A model generated the notes under the pieces. That model was not told where the DNA came from, did not search any database, and saw only the letters and a program-made list of their open reading frames with translations. Below, piece by piece: positions 31,547-41,862 of a stretch of 64,000 bases of DNA. The position numbers and the translations under genes were made by a program. How positions within the stretch are numbered: position 1 is the first letter of the stretch; each line of letters starts with the position of its first letter. The DNA comes from Bemisia tabaci (taxonomy: Eukaryota; Arthropoda; Insecta; Hemiptera; Aleyrodidae), in the NCBI RefSeq assembly GCF_918797505.1, contig NC_092801.1:7502001-7566000 (forward strand). Direction: 5' to 3'.

Positions 31547-32453
31547 CCCTGGTAAAAATTGGCGATAAGAGCTGCGTTTCAATATACCATAGGAATTCTT
31601 ATAGCCGGCTAAAGAAAGCTACAGAAAATCATATAGCTGGCTGTAGAATGCGGAGAAAATCATACGGCCGGCTACACTTCCTATCGCCGGGCTTTACACT
31701 TTACCGCCTGGCTGTTGCTTTTTCGCCATCGATTATTAAAGGCTACAAGAAATTGTGGGGAATTTCGTGTGCTTTGGAAATCATTCAGTTTGATACGGAA
31801 CCACCTTAATATATACAACACACACATTATATTTTCCTTTCATGCATATTTTTTTTCATCAATTAAAATGAGAATAATCCATACAGAGTGTGCAAACATT
31901 TCAAAATCAAGAGTTGAATAACGCTGACTCCGCCAGATTAAATATTAGAGCCTAACACAAAGCGGAGCGGCGACGCACTGGCGCCTACAAACCTTACAGG
32001 GATACTCCACGCATTGCGCAACGCGTGAAGTATCCCTGTTAGGTTTGCAGGCGCCAATGCGCGTTCCGCGCTGGCTTCCCGCCTGTCGCGCCGCAGCGTG
32101 CCACGGCGCTTGAAGCAACTATTTCACACCAGAGGTATTGCACAGTATCATACGAAACTGAAGGCGCTCCAATATATTTGGAATGACAGGCATCTATCAA
32201 AAGAACGGAGCTTTCCTCGCAAAATTAATCAAGATACTACGGCCCAAAAAGAGAGCAGTAGTCCAAAAACTCACTAAGTCGTAGCATCCGTAATAGCATA
32301 AACTTTATCGTCTGGCTGTTGCTTAATCACCATCGGCTGTAAAAAGCTATAAGAAATTGTGTAGCCGGCTATAGAAGCTATAGGAAATCTTACAGCCGGC
32401 TGTAGGTCTATGGTATTTTGGAACACAGATTCTACTGCCAATTTTTACCTGGG
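31547..32453. mobile_element. Family T element (CCCTGGTAAAAATTGGC ends), copy 1
   Basis: Ends CCCTGGTAAAAATTGGC and inverse (GCCAATTTTTACCTGGG). Subterminal regions hold several TATAGCCGGCT or inverse motifs. A 75-bp palindrome sits in the middle (31980-32054), its core GCATTGCGCAACGCGTG. No ORF with recognisable domains. The second copy at 43.8 kb lies in opposite orientation. Confidence 0.9.
31980..32054. repeat. 75-bp palindrome inside family T copy 1
   Basis: GGCGCCTACAAACCTTACAG ... to ... CTGTTAGGTTTGCAGGCGCC, centre at TTGCGCAA. A few mismatches only. Confidence 0.9.
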
Positions 32454-32657
32454 AAAGACTAAGCAATCGAGAGAAAATTTTGCAACGCTTCTTGTAGATG
32501 AGCAAATTTTGGTTGAATACGTCCGACGCGCGACGCATCCTCGCAAAAATACGGTGTGACAAAAATCTTCAACGTTCTAGACTGCGAAACACTTTCAGTA
32601 TAGATTTCACGTCGCACGGCACTTAATCGATAAGCCTGAATTATGCATCCAGACTAG

Positions 32658-33100
32658 AGGGGATGGATTTGATCTCCATGAATCGATCGAAAAATAAAAC
32701 TAAAAACATGATTCGATCGACAAATTTTTAAAAAACCAATGTCGATTTGATCGATATGAATCGATCGAGAAACAGAAACGTGTTTCGATCGACACCGATT
32801 TGATCGACAAAATTCGATCGATCAACGGGCTGATCTATAGGCTCACGTGTTCGTAGATTGATCTCTGGTTTTGCCGATCGAATTCCGGATTTGTCGATTG
32901 ACTCACCGGTCATTAGACCGGTTCACGTATTTGATTTTCGATCGATTCATGTCGATCGAATCAACGCCGGGTTCTTTTTTTTTTAAATTAATTGTCGAAC
33001 CACTTTGATCGGTTCTCGCTTCAGTTTTTCAATTGATTCATGTCTATAGAATCGACACCTATTTTTAATAGTTTATCGATAACTTCACGTATTTTTTCTC
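32658..33100. repeat. Degenerate CGATCGAATC / GATTCGATCG repeat block
   Basis: At least ten TCGATCGA, GATCGACA or CGATTGATTC motifs in both orientations, including ATTTTCGATCGATTCATGTC, which matches the 4.3-kb block. Confidence 0.75.
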
Positions 33101-33110
33101 GAAAGAGGTG

Positions 33111-33336
33111 CACAAAAAAAACACATTGGATCTAGAGTCCAGACTATTGAAAACATTGACAAGAAAAAATACTCTTGATTCAATCGGATTTTTACTTGAA
33201 TCAAAACGAAATCCGCCTAAATTAAGAGGCTTGGTTCTTGATTCAAACTAGATTCTGATTGAATCAAGAGCACGTTTTCTTGTCGATGTTCTTAAGAGTC
33301 TGGACTCTAGATCCAATGTGTTTTTTTTTTCCAGTG
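33111..33336. mobile_element. MITE family A, copy 4
   Basis: CACAAAAAAAACACATTGG ... CCAATGTG ... TTTTTTCCAGTG; 226 bases, both arms intact. Confidence 0.9.
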
Positions 33337-33344
33337 CGGATACA

Positions 33345-34175
33345 GGAATTTGGCAAAGCTGGATTTCCTCCATTTAAACCTATACTGAATAATCGATTCT
33401 TGTCGGAGCACCTGGCTCCCCCAAGAATCGATACCACAGAGTAGTCCAGATCGCTAGCATCGGCGGAAGAGCGTGAGTAGTTTTGTGAAAGCCATTTGGC
33501 GGGATAATCTATGGGCATTTAAAACTAGGAACCAAAACTGAAATTTTGGCTATTTCCAGCAGATTTTCGGCGGGAGAACACTTCTTTTTCAGATTTTTGT
33601 GAGATGAAACGTTCCGAAGAATTCAAGCATTAGTTTCTCAGTAGAATTTATGTGGTTCAATATTTCCACATTAAAAGATGCAGCACTTTCCCCCTTAATT
33701 TGGAATGTCTATCTCTCATCTATTCTGAATGAATCGATCTTCACCGCCAGACTATAATATATCATATTTTTGAAGTTTAAAGCCTTAGAAACCGAAAATT
33801 AAAGCAAAATCCTAGCAAAATGAGACTTTCGGTTCCTAGTTTTGAATTCCCGCCAGGCCCTCATAAGAGCAGTATTGAAACAGAATACCTAGCATAACAG
33901 TACTTGATAAAATCTTATTTGATTAAAAACCATTATTACACATTACTATTTATACTTTATTAAAGCTTTATAATCAGATTCAACAGGAAACTCTCGCTCC
34001 GGTCAAGTTCTTTCACTACTGGTAGTGTCATCAAATTCTAAAGTTGCCTAACCTGTACCAAATTACTCACGCTTTCTAAGCATTGGCTAGATTGGACGTT
34101 AGCCATCTGGACTAATCTGTGATCGATACATTTCCATAGGTTTAAATGGAGGAAATTTCGGTGTTGCCAAATCGC
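33345..34175. mobile_element. Composite inverted-repeat element (ATTTCCTCCATTTAAACC arms)
   Basis: TTTGGCAAAGCTGGATTTCC, TCCATTTAAACCTATA at left; TATACATTTCC-like then TAGGTTTAAATGGAGGAAAT at right; further in, AGTCCAGATCGCTAGCATCG matches the inverse of GGCTAGATTGGAC text at 34.08 kb. It is interrupted by a 357-base element (33498-33854). Related small arms occur at 50335-50470. Confidence 0.65.
33498..33854. mobile_element. Nested element with GGCGGGA ... TCCCGCC ends
   Basis: GGCGGGATAATCTATGGGCA, TTTAAAACTAGGAACC at left is answered by GGTTCCTAGTTTTGAATTCC, CGCC at right. Arms about 45 bases. Confidence 0.75.
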
Positions 34176-34179
34176 TGGA

Positions 34180-34698
34180 TCCGTCGATGGTTCTCGATTG
34201 ATTCATGTCCATCGAATCCGTGCCCTCCGTTCGGCCTGACCTGCGATTAATTAGAGGCAAAAAATCGAGTTCGACCCTCAAAATCGCGATAAAAGCAAAC
34301 GACCTCGCTCGCCGGTATCACAAGCACCGCGCGGCGCCCGCCGTCGTCGTTCGGAGCTTTCGAAAAATTATTTCAGCTTTGTTTTATCGGGCGCTGAAAT
34401 TCTAAAAAAGGAGGTCAATTATCGCGTCGAGTGCTCCCTCCCCCCTCCCCTCGCCCACACCTCTCGCCCTCCCCCCTCCCCCCTCCCCGTCCGCGAGTGC
34501 ACCGTGCAGTTGTGCACCCATCAATTGCATGCTAGGTTCGATGATGTAAGTGATTGAAGCTTCGTTTCAAGCGCTAATTTCGCCCATTTTTTTCTCAGGC
34601 TCGCTCCCTAATTACGATTATTATTTTCGAGGAGTCGGCTGGCGCGCGGCGTTGCCGGATTGTTGATGGTGCGTCGATTTAAAATTGCACGGGCAGCA
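34180..34698. other. No gene; CT-rich low-complexity tract
   Basis: 34195-34230 repeats the CGATTGATTCATGTCCATCG motif. 34430-34490 is a C/T-rich tract (CTCCCTCCCCCCTCCCC type). Confidence 0.5.
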
Positions 34699-34951
34699 CT
34701 GCCGTGCTAAGGAAGAACGCCGTATGAACATTCGAGGGTTGCCAAATTTCCCTCGATAACATATGTATTTTTGACGATATTTATGCACATTTTTCTTTTA
34801 CATTTTCAGATATTTTAGATGAAATTGCGTACAAAATAGCCTGAAAATTTTGGAAAAAAATATTTACAATTTTCCCAGTAAATTGAGTTTTTATCGAAGG
34901 AAATTTGGCAACGCCTGAAGGTTCATAAGGTGTTTATCCTTAGCACGGCAG
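34699..34951. mobile_element. MITE family H, copy 2 (well preserved)
   Basis: CTGCCGTGCTAAGGAAGAAC ... TATCCTTAGCACGGCAG; the arms extend about 60 bases through GTATGAACATTCGAGGGTTG and TTTCCCTCGATA. Confidence 0.9.
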
Positions 34952-35055
34952 AGCAACACGTTTTTGTTTACCGGGTTCCTAATATTAAATGTTGATGCCC
35001 AGAGTACGACCGATCTGAAACTGAGCTAATCACACTGTTAAATTTTTAGGAGTGC

Positions 35056-35566
35056 AATGGAGATGTTGCATATGTGAGGAATTTGCGATTTGACCATTGA
35101 TTCTTACGTAAATGTTCGCGGGAAACACGATGGTGCCACTGGTTTGCTCTGAAATCAACTTCCAAGCTCAAAAAAAGCGCTCAAGTTGAGGCCAAAATGG
35201 AGGGGGTATCACATGCTATCCTGAGAGTCCACGTCTACATCAAGACAAGCTCTCCATGCAAAGATAGGGAGCAAATACATTAGCAGAGTTGCCACTTTAT
35301 TTGGGGACTTCAAAACTGAAAACACGGCAACCCTGCTAATGTATTTGCTCCCTATCTTTGCATGGAGGGTTTGTCTTGATGTAGAGCTGGACTCTCAGGA
35401 TAGCGTGGGGTACCCCCTCTATTTTGGCCTCAATTTGAGAGCTTTTTTTTAAGCTTGGAAGTTGATTTCAGAGGAAACCAGTGGCACCATCGTGTTTCTC
35501 GCGAACTTTTACGTAAGAATCAATGGTCAAATCGCAAATTCCTCACACATGCAGCATCTCCATTCT
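35056..35566. mobile_element. 0.5-kb foldback element
   Basis: Arms of about 235 bases with a loop of about 30 bases (35294-35326). Left arm includes ATTCTTACGTAAATGTTCGC, GATGGTGCCACTGG, GGGAGCAAATACATTAGCAG; right arm is the inverse with about 5-8 percent differences by eye. Non-coding; no second copy in the window. Confidence 0.9.
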
Positions 35567-35667
35567 CCGATGCATAATCTAGAAACTTTAGAGATCCATC
35601 CGACTTCAACTTCGGGTCCCACGCCCGAAGTTCATATCTCCGTGTTAAGGCGCGGATAATCGAGACT

Positions 35668-36190
35668 CTACCGTACTAAGAAAGAACGCCATATAAACAC
35701 TCGAGAGTTGCCAAATTGCCCCGGATAAAACATACATTTCTGCGGGAAATTGTGCATACTTCGTCACCTGCCTCCGGTCAAAGTATCACAAGCGCCATGC
35801 GACGTTGCAAAATTTCCGCCGCCATTTTATTTTTTCACAGAGAAATTGTTGGTTTAATCTATCCGAAAATTTCACATACTTTTATCGTCAGTATAAAGAA
35901 AATTCAGTGAGATTTTCGGACAGCTTCGTTGAACAATTTCTCAGTAAGAAATAAAATGGCGGCGGAAATTCTTAAACGTCGCAAGGCGCTTGCGATACTT
36001 TGGCCGGAAAGTTACGATTTTTCGTTGAAATTTCCATACATTTTAGATTTTATTGCGATTTATTTTCAAACAAAATTGTCTGAAAAATTTGAAAAGAAAT
36101 ATTCAGAATTTTTGCGGTAAATTTGATTTTTATCGGAGGAAATACGGCAACATCCAAAGGCTCATACGGTGTTCTTCCTTGGCACAACCG
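35668..36190. mobile_element. MITE family H, copy 3, interrupted by a family C MITE
   Basis: Left CTACCGTACTAAGAAAGAAC to about 35762 and right from about 36017 to GTTCTTCCTTGGCAC together make one family H copy. Confidence 0.85.
35763..36016. mobile_element. MITE family C, copy 2, nested in family H
   Basis: CGTCACCTGCCTCCGGTCAA, GCGCCATGCGACGTTGC, CCGCCGCCATTTTATTTTTT at left and the inverse at right (AATAAAATGGCGGCGGAAAT, TTTGGCCGGAAAGTTACG). Confidence 0.9.
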
Positions 36191-36556
36191 TAACTGTATA
36201 CATATATACGATCGCACCGCAAGGGCGAGAAAAGCGACGGACTTAAAACTCCAGTGTCAGGGTTAAAATGCATCCGTAGCAGAGGGAGGACGGCCGTCGC
36301 GGGGGGGGGGGGGGGAGCGCGAAAGCCCATACGACGAGACTAGCAGTGGCGGGGGTGGGGGTGGGTGAGGAGGGGGGGCGGAGAATGGCATTCATTAGAT
36401 TAATTAATTGGAGACCGCAGTAAATGTGTCAACAAACATTCCTAACAGCGGCTGGAGCTTATGCAACAGCTTGCTACCCCTCCCTGCCCTCCTCCCCCTG
36501 TCCGATCCGCCGAGATCGCCGAATGATGCTTTCATCTCTGTCAGGGGTGAATTATA
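36191..36556. other. No gene; GC homopolymer and G-rich tract
   Basis: A 15-base G run at 36301-36315 and a GGGGGTGGG-rich tract to 36385. Confidence 0.5.
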
Positions 36557-36809
36557 CTGCCGTGCTAAGGAAGAACACCGTATGAAAATTCGAGGGTTGC
36601 CAAATTTCCCTCGATAAAATATGTATTTTTGACGATATTTATGCACATTTTTCTTTTAAATTTTCAGATATTTTAGATGAAATCGCGTACAAAATAGTCT
36701 GAATATTTTGGGAAAATATATTCACAATTTTCCCAGTAAATTCGGTTTTTATTGAAGGAAATTTGGCAACGCCTGAAGGTTCATACGGCGTTTTTCATTA
36801 GCACGGCAG
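36557..36809. mobile_element. MITE family H, copy 4
   Basis: CTGCCGTGCTAAGGAAGAAC ... ATTAGCACGGCAG, bounded on both sides by TA (36555-36556 and 36810-36811). Very close to copy 2, differing at few positions. Confidence 0.9.
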
Positions 36810-37088
36810 TATAGACTGTCGTGCTTTTCGCCTGATTTCGGCGCGTTGCGAGTGTCGAACCCGTTTTTACGCCGTGACGATTCGCCACAGTTCCCCCGCG
36901 AAAGAACACAACTACACTTCGATGTTGCCAAATTTTCCCTCGTAAATTGGGGTTGGCAAAAAATTAATGAAGACCAAGAAAGAATAGGTAAAAGGATCTT
37001 GGTTTTCTTAGGAAAAAAGACCTGAAATTGTAAAACAATCTACATCTGTCGACTCATCGAGGTACAGTGTGTCGTTTGGGATCGATAA

Positions 37089-37227
37089 TTGGACAACATT
37101 TTGCAATTTGGAACTATAAATTCTAGCCTTGTTTAAAAACAGCGTATGCATCATTAGTTTCCCTAGGCACATAAGTATTTTTCCAGAGCCAAAATTTATA
37201 GTTCCAAATTGCAAAATGCAGTCAAAT
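37089..37227. mobile_element. MITE family G copy
   Basis: TTGGACAACATTTTGCAATT ... AAATTGCAAAATGCAGTCAA. Confidence 0.85.
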
Positions 37228-37586
37228 TTATATTTAGCGATTCCCTAGCTGGTCTACGGAAACCTACCTAGGGTCCGCGAAAGACCTGTCAAGGGGTCTC
37301 GTAACCGGGCATGATAAAAAAAGAAAGAAAGAAAAAAAGCGAAAGCCGTGAAAGGATGAATGTTGATAAATTCGTAAGGTGTACTTCAGCATGAAAAACT
37401 TTTGCAGCAAACGGAAAAGCTGAACTCGGAAATTACGTTTCTCAGTTTGCGGATGAGCTGCAGACTTTTCCTCTTATTCTATTTTTAAATGAAAAACTAA
37501 TCAATGTAATTTATTGTACATTTCCGTAATTTTAAGCCTTTGCATGAGGAAGATTCTGTGAAAATTTCAAGTAGCGTAGGGCTATT

Positions 37587-37841
37587 TTGCCGTGCCAAGG
37601 AAGAATGCCGTATGAGCCTCCAGACATTGCCATATCTCTTTCAATAAATAACGAATTTTCCGGGAAAATTGTTAAAATTTTTCTTTGCATCTTTCGGACA
37701 ATTTTTCCCGCAATTTAGCCTTAAATATCTGAAAATTTCAAGGAAAAATAAGCACGACTTTCCTAAAAAATACATGATTTATCCGGAGAGATTTGGCAAC
37801 TTTCGAATATTCATATACGGCGTTTTCCCTTAGCACGGCAG
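37587..37841. mobile_element. MITE family H, copy 5
   Basis: TTGCCGTGCCAAGGAAGAAT ... CCCTTAGCACGGCAG, with the internal arms more diverged. Confidence 0.85.
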
Positions 37842-38299
37842 TATTTTGTTCACACAATGCACCGAGCGGACGTTTAAGTGTTTACACCTCGCGGAAAGGT
37901 TCATGCGTTAAAAGGTATATTCTGAAATGTTGCAACAGAGCTTTCACATTAAAATTCAATCATATCCACGTGACTTAAACCGAATGGAGCTTTTTGATAT
38001 GATCAATGAGCGAATTTTCGCTATCTGGCTAGGTTCACTTAAATTTCGCTGTAATTTTGTCGTTTATGTAAATATGTCTGACAGTTCCTCATTTCAGTGG
38101 GCATTTAAAGGTCTTCTTGAGTTCAATTCTATTAGCGTGTGAGTACTTTGCCATGTTTTCGAATTAGAAATCCGTGGACAAGATCAGATAAAGAGATCGA
38201 AGGCGTGACACAAAATCTCTCGCGAAACAAGCAGAACTAGGTTTATTGTGTAATTTTACTCTCTGATGAGAATTTAGGTTACGGACCAAATTACCAGTT
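37842..38299. other. No feature recognised
   Basis: Unique AT-rich sequence; a 71-codon frame (37927-38142) has no recognisable features. Confidence 0.4.
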
Positions 38300-38547
38300 A
38301 AGAGACTAGGAGGGCGAGGCGCATAAGTGCAGTTTTTGAAAATAATGAGATATTAATGAACGATAGTAAAACTAGTCTAGATGCATATTCTGTGAAAAAT
38401 TCGCTCCCAAATTCCAATTTTTAAGCATGAGAAAGTCAGTTTGAGCTTTCTTATCGTCACAGGGATGCGTGTTCTTTCGAAATTTCAAACACGTATTTCT
38501 TGAAATAGCAAAAACTGCTTATGCGCCTTGTCCTTCAAGCCCCTCAA
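38300..38547. mobile_element. MITE family B, copy 3
   Basis: GACTAGGAGGGCGAGGCGCA at left, GCGCCTTGTCCTTCAAGCCC at right, with the family interior AAAATTCGCTCCCAAATTCC. Confidence 0.85.
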
Positions 38548-38636
38548 TTTTGATCTCTATTTCCAGGTAGCACAAACTTTCGCATAAAATGTATCGCTGT
38601 TTTTCCTAGATAAAAGCCTGATCTAGGAATCGGATG

Positions 38637-39205
38637 CAGTGGCGTAACGGGCGCCCCCGCAGACCCTGCTATGCAGGGGGGCCCTATCGGCCGCCGGAAT
38701 TTTCTCTCTTTCTATGCTTAGCTTTGGTTTCAAACTTTGGGCCTTTACTTACCGAGATGGGGCTTCTTCCTCTGATTTTTATTGTTAGCACGAGGTATTT
38801 TACTTCTTTCGGACTGTTCCTAACTTTTTGTTTGCTGGAGCCCTGCCTTCCAATGTCCACTCAGTGATTACTAAACATTTTTTCTTTTTTTGTCACTTTT
38901 CGTAATTCGGGCTTTGGGAGATCCAAGAACCTAAAGGGCCCCAAGGCTCTTGGGCCCTTAATTCTGGGCCTACGCCCCTCTGTAGATCCTTGGGCCTGGG
39001 CTAGGCCCCTGCCACCCTTTAGATCCTTGATCCTTTAGGGGCCCCATTTAATCGGGTAAGGGATCCGGGACGGTGATGAGGCATTCCAAGTCCGTGATTT
39101 GAGATGTCTCGGGCAAAATAATGGGGGGGGGTAATTTGGAATTTTATCGACGGGGGGGGGGGGCTAGAAAAAATTTTGCCCCAGCGGAAGTCCGTTACGC
39201 CACTG
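38637..39205. mobile_element. hAT-like element with GGGGGGCCC interior, copy 2
   Basis: CAGTGGCGTAACGGGCGCCC ... GGAAGTCCGTTACGCCACTG flanked by a perfect 8-bp duplication ATCGGATG (38629-38636, 39206-39213). 569 bases; shorter interior than the 21.1-kb copy, no ORF for a transposase. Confidence 0.93.
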
Positions 39206-39213
39206 ATCGGATG

Positions 39214-40900
39214 AAGTACGATTTTTTCCGGAACAGAAATCAGCTACCATACCGGGTAAGTATTGAAGTTCCCGGCGAGTGAAACAGGTACAAGTCGTAC
39301 TTTCCTGACATAAGGGCGTATAACTTCGCTCTGCAATGAACCCTGTCCTTCATATAACTTACTGCTTTTCCGGGTTTGTTCGTACCTCAATACGTAGTTA
39401 CGCTCCTATATCAGCCAAGCGACGAAGTGACATTATTGAAACCAATTGAGGAAGGACTCACTAACGAAGGTAAGATTTAAGGTTAAAATTTTTAAAACAG
39501 CAGCCCGTGACAATGGTGATATTAAAAACACAAGAGAAATAAACGGTAAACAAGATAATTTTAGCCTTGTTTCTCGTTTTTTTTTTCTCCTGTGTTTTTA
39601 ATATGGCATGAATTAAAGGAAATTCAAAATTCCATGCCAATGAACGCGGCTGAATTACTGCAAGCAACTATTAGTGCTCCTAAGTCGGTCACATTGTCTA
39701 CTTCAAAATTGAAGGCGAAATGGTCAGAGTGAGCGCAAACCAGAGCACTGTAAGTAGATTTTAGTCCCCATGCAATAGATAATGTTTAATATGCATAAAC
39801 GTAGTTACATTGGAGGTTCATTACTGTGCATCTAAAGTTTCTGTATTCGATTTCAATTAATAAAACTTCCCGCTCAATTCTACTCTCATTTTATCGAAGT
39901 GAAATTAATTTGTGAACTTTTTTTTTAACTTGTTTGTACTATTTTCGTCAAAAAAAGGGGAAGAATCCGTGAATTCTTCAGCACAACACCCCGAGGAGTT
40001 TCCCTATTATAAAATAATGTGTGGCCGCAAATGAAGTCTTCAGCGTCGCAAATGGAGGTGAGAGTTCTCTTCAGATATATCATCATCTATAAATATGATC
40101 GCAGATATTTCGTAATGTTATAAGGGTTAATTACGAGGATTAACATATCTTGGATGCGCAGTAAAGCAGCTATCATGCAACCACGTTCATTCGCATTAAA
40201 TATTGCATTGGTTGGCTACTATCAACAGTGCATCGTTGCGCGCTCTTTCCGACCAAGTTCGCCTTCAATACTAAAGTAGGCAATGTGACCGACTTAGGAG
40301 CAGTGATAGTTGCTTACAGTTACATAACCAAGTTCGTCTATTTTGAAATAAAAACTCTAGTAAATAGAAATCATCCTCTACGGACGAAATCGTTCTTTCA
40401 AGATTTTTCCTCGGACGATTATTGCCGCAAATTTTCTCACGAGGAAACTCAAAGTTGAGAATAATTACTTTGGATGTGACTTCATACTTAAAACTCAGTC
40501 CTACGGCAGAATAAAACTTCAAACAATTATTTCTTGATTCGATCTTGATGTGACTTGGTTTCTGTCTGTTAAATTAAAATTTGGCTCACACTGTTTCTAA
40601 TCAATTATGAGTAGTGCCTCAATATACTGAGAATTAAGATAAGTCGATGATGGAACTGCAAAAACGCGCACATAGTTTGCGGGGTTTTAAAATGTCCGCA
40701 CGCATTTTATTTTATCAATGGAGAATTAATCCAGAAATATTGCTTGATATTTTCAGAGGCTTCGCACAAGTATTCGAGAAACGAAATTGGGTATTTTTTC
40801 ACTAAAAAATAATTTATGACAGGAGGTCTGCAATGTCGCACACGCGTTTTTGCTGTTTCATCGTTGAGGTGGAATCCAACCCTGACTAGCGCTCGGTATT
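39214..40900. other. Mostly unique sequence with one long-range inverted repeat
   Basis: Inverted arms of about 65 bases at 39652-39719 and 40258-40320 (GCTCCTAAGTCGGTCACATT and inverse). A small hairpin lies at 39517-39603 (ATTAAAAACACAAGAGAAA and inverse). No gene recognised. Confidence 0.5.
39652..40320. mobile_element. Possible inverted-repeat element
   Basis: Bounded by the 65-base inverted arms (ACTGCAAGCAACTATTAGTG at left; CAGTGATAGTTGCTTACAGT at right). About 540 bases between; no known family. Confidence 0.5.
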
Positions 40901-41040
40901 TTGACCACATTTTGCAGTTGAGCTCATAATTTCTGGATCATAGTTTAAAAACAAAGTATGTGCCATTAGTTTCCCTAAAACATGTGGATTTTTACGAATG
41001 AGCTAGAAATTGTGGTGCCTAATTACGAAATGTGGTCCAT
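40901..41040. mobile_element. MITE family G copy
   Basis: TTGACCACATTTTGCAGTTG ... AATTACGAAATGTGGTCCA, interior with AAACAAAGTATGTGCCATTAG. Confidence 0.8.
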
Positions 41041-41200
41041 TTAAGGCTTTCATGTGTCACAAAAGTCATAAAGATTACATTCTCACCGGTTGCAATATAT
41101 CATAAACTGGAATCGACCTGGAAACTGTAGCAAAGCAAGGTGTCGAATGGAAAGACGGAGGGAAAGGAGGAAAGGATCCGGGAATGAATTGATGAAATAT

Positions 41201-41689
41201 CGTGACCTTCCGGCCAAAGTTTCACAAGCGCCATGCGACGTTTCAAAACGTTTGCCGCCATTTTATTTTTTTACTGAGGAATTTTTCAACGAAACTGTCC
41301 GAAAATTTCACTGAATTTTATTTGTGCTGCTGTAAAGTGGAACGAGTCAATGGGAGAAGTCGGACAAAATTTTGAAACTTTAAAAGCTCAAAACTCCATC
41401 GTTACACAACAAGGAGGTCTTAAAAAAGGTACAATTGGTTTCCTCGTGAACTTTACTTGAAGAGGCATCCCTCAAACTTTAAAATCTCACGAAATAAACA
41501 TCTAAATTTGCATTTTTAGTAAAAAAAATCTTGTCCGACCAATCCCATTAACTCGATTCACCGTGTGCCGATAAAATTCAGTGAAATTTCCAAACAAATT
41601 TGACCAACGGTTTCTCTGAAAAAATAAAAGGCAGCGGAAATTTTGAAACGTCGCACGGCGCTTGTGATACATCGGCCGGAAGGTGACGA
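41201..41689. mobile_element. MITE family C, copy 3, carrying a nested element
   Basis: CGTGACCTTCCGGCCAAAGT, GCGCCATGCGACGTTTC at left; ACGTCGCACGGCGCTTGTGA, CGGCCGGAAGGTGACG at right. Interior enlarged by an insertion at about 41334-41564. Confidence 0.85.
41334..41564. mobile_element. Nested inverted-repeat element (GAGTCAATGGGAGAAGTCGG ends)
   Basis: GTGGAACGAGTCAATGGGAG, AAGTCGGACAAAATTTT at left; AAAATCTTGTCCGACCAATC, CCATTAACTCGATTCACC at right. About 230 bases, sitting inside family C. Confidence 0.75.
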
Positions 41690-41690
41690 T

Positions 41691-41854
41691 CAGTGGCGTG
41701 GCGTGAAGGATCGATTATCGATATCTCGCCATTTGAAGCCATGGTAAAGAATCGATTACTGAGGTGTTCGCTGCGAACACCCTGATACTCGGTCTTTTTT
41801 CATAGGTTTAAATGGAATAACAATCGATACATCGCAATTCACGCCACGCCACTG
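41691..41854. mobile_element. hAT-like MITE (CAGTGGCGTGG family), reference copy with perfect 8-bp duplication
   Basis: CAGTGGCGTGGCGTGAAGGA ... AATTCACGCCACGCCACTG, 164 bases, flanked by GTGACGAT on both sides (41683-41690, 41855-41862). The duplication length and CAGNG end place the family in hAT. The target is the right edge of a family C MITE. Confidence 0.95.
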
Positions 41855-41862
41855 GTGACGAT

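Noticed and set aside
37230..37335. Possible tRNA-like or SINE sequence before an A-rich tail
   Set aside because: I could not fold a cloverleaf or see A and B boxes; the tail is an AAAG microsatellite.
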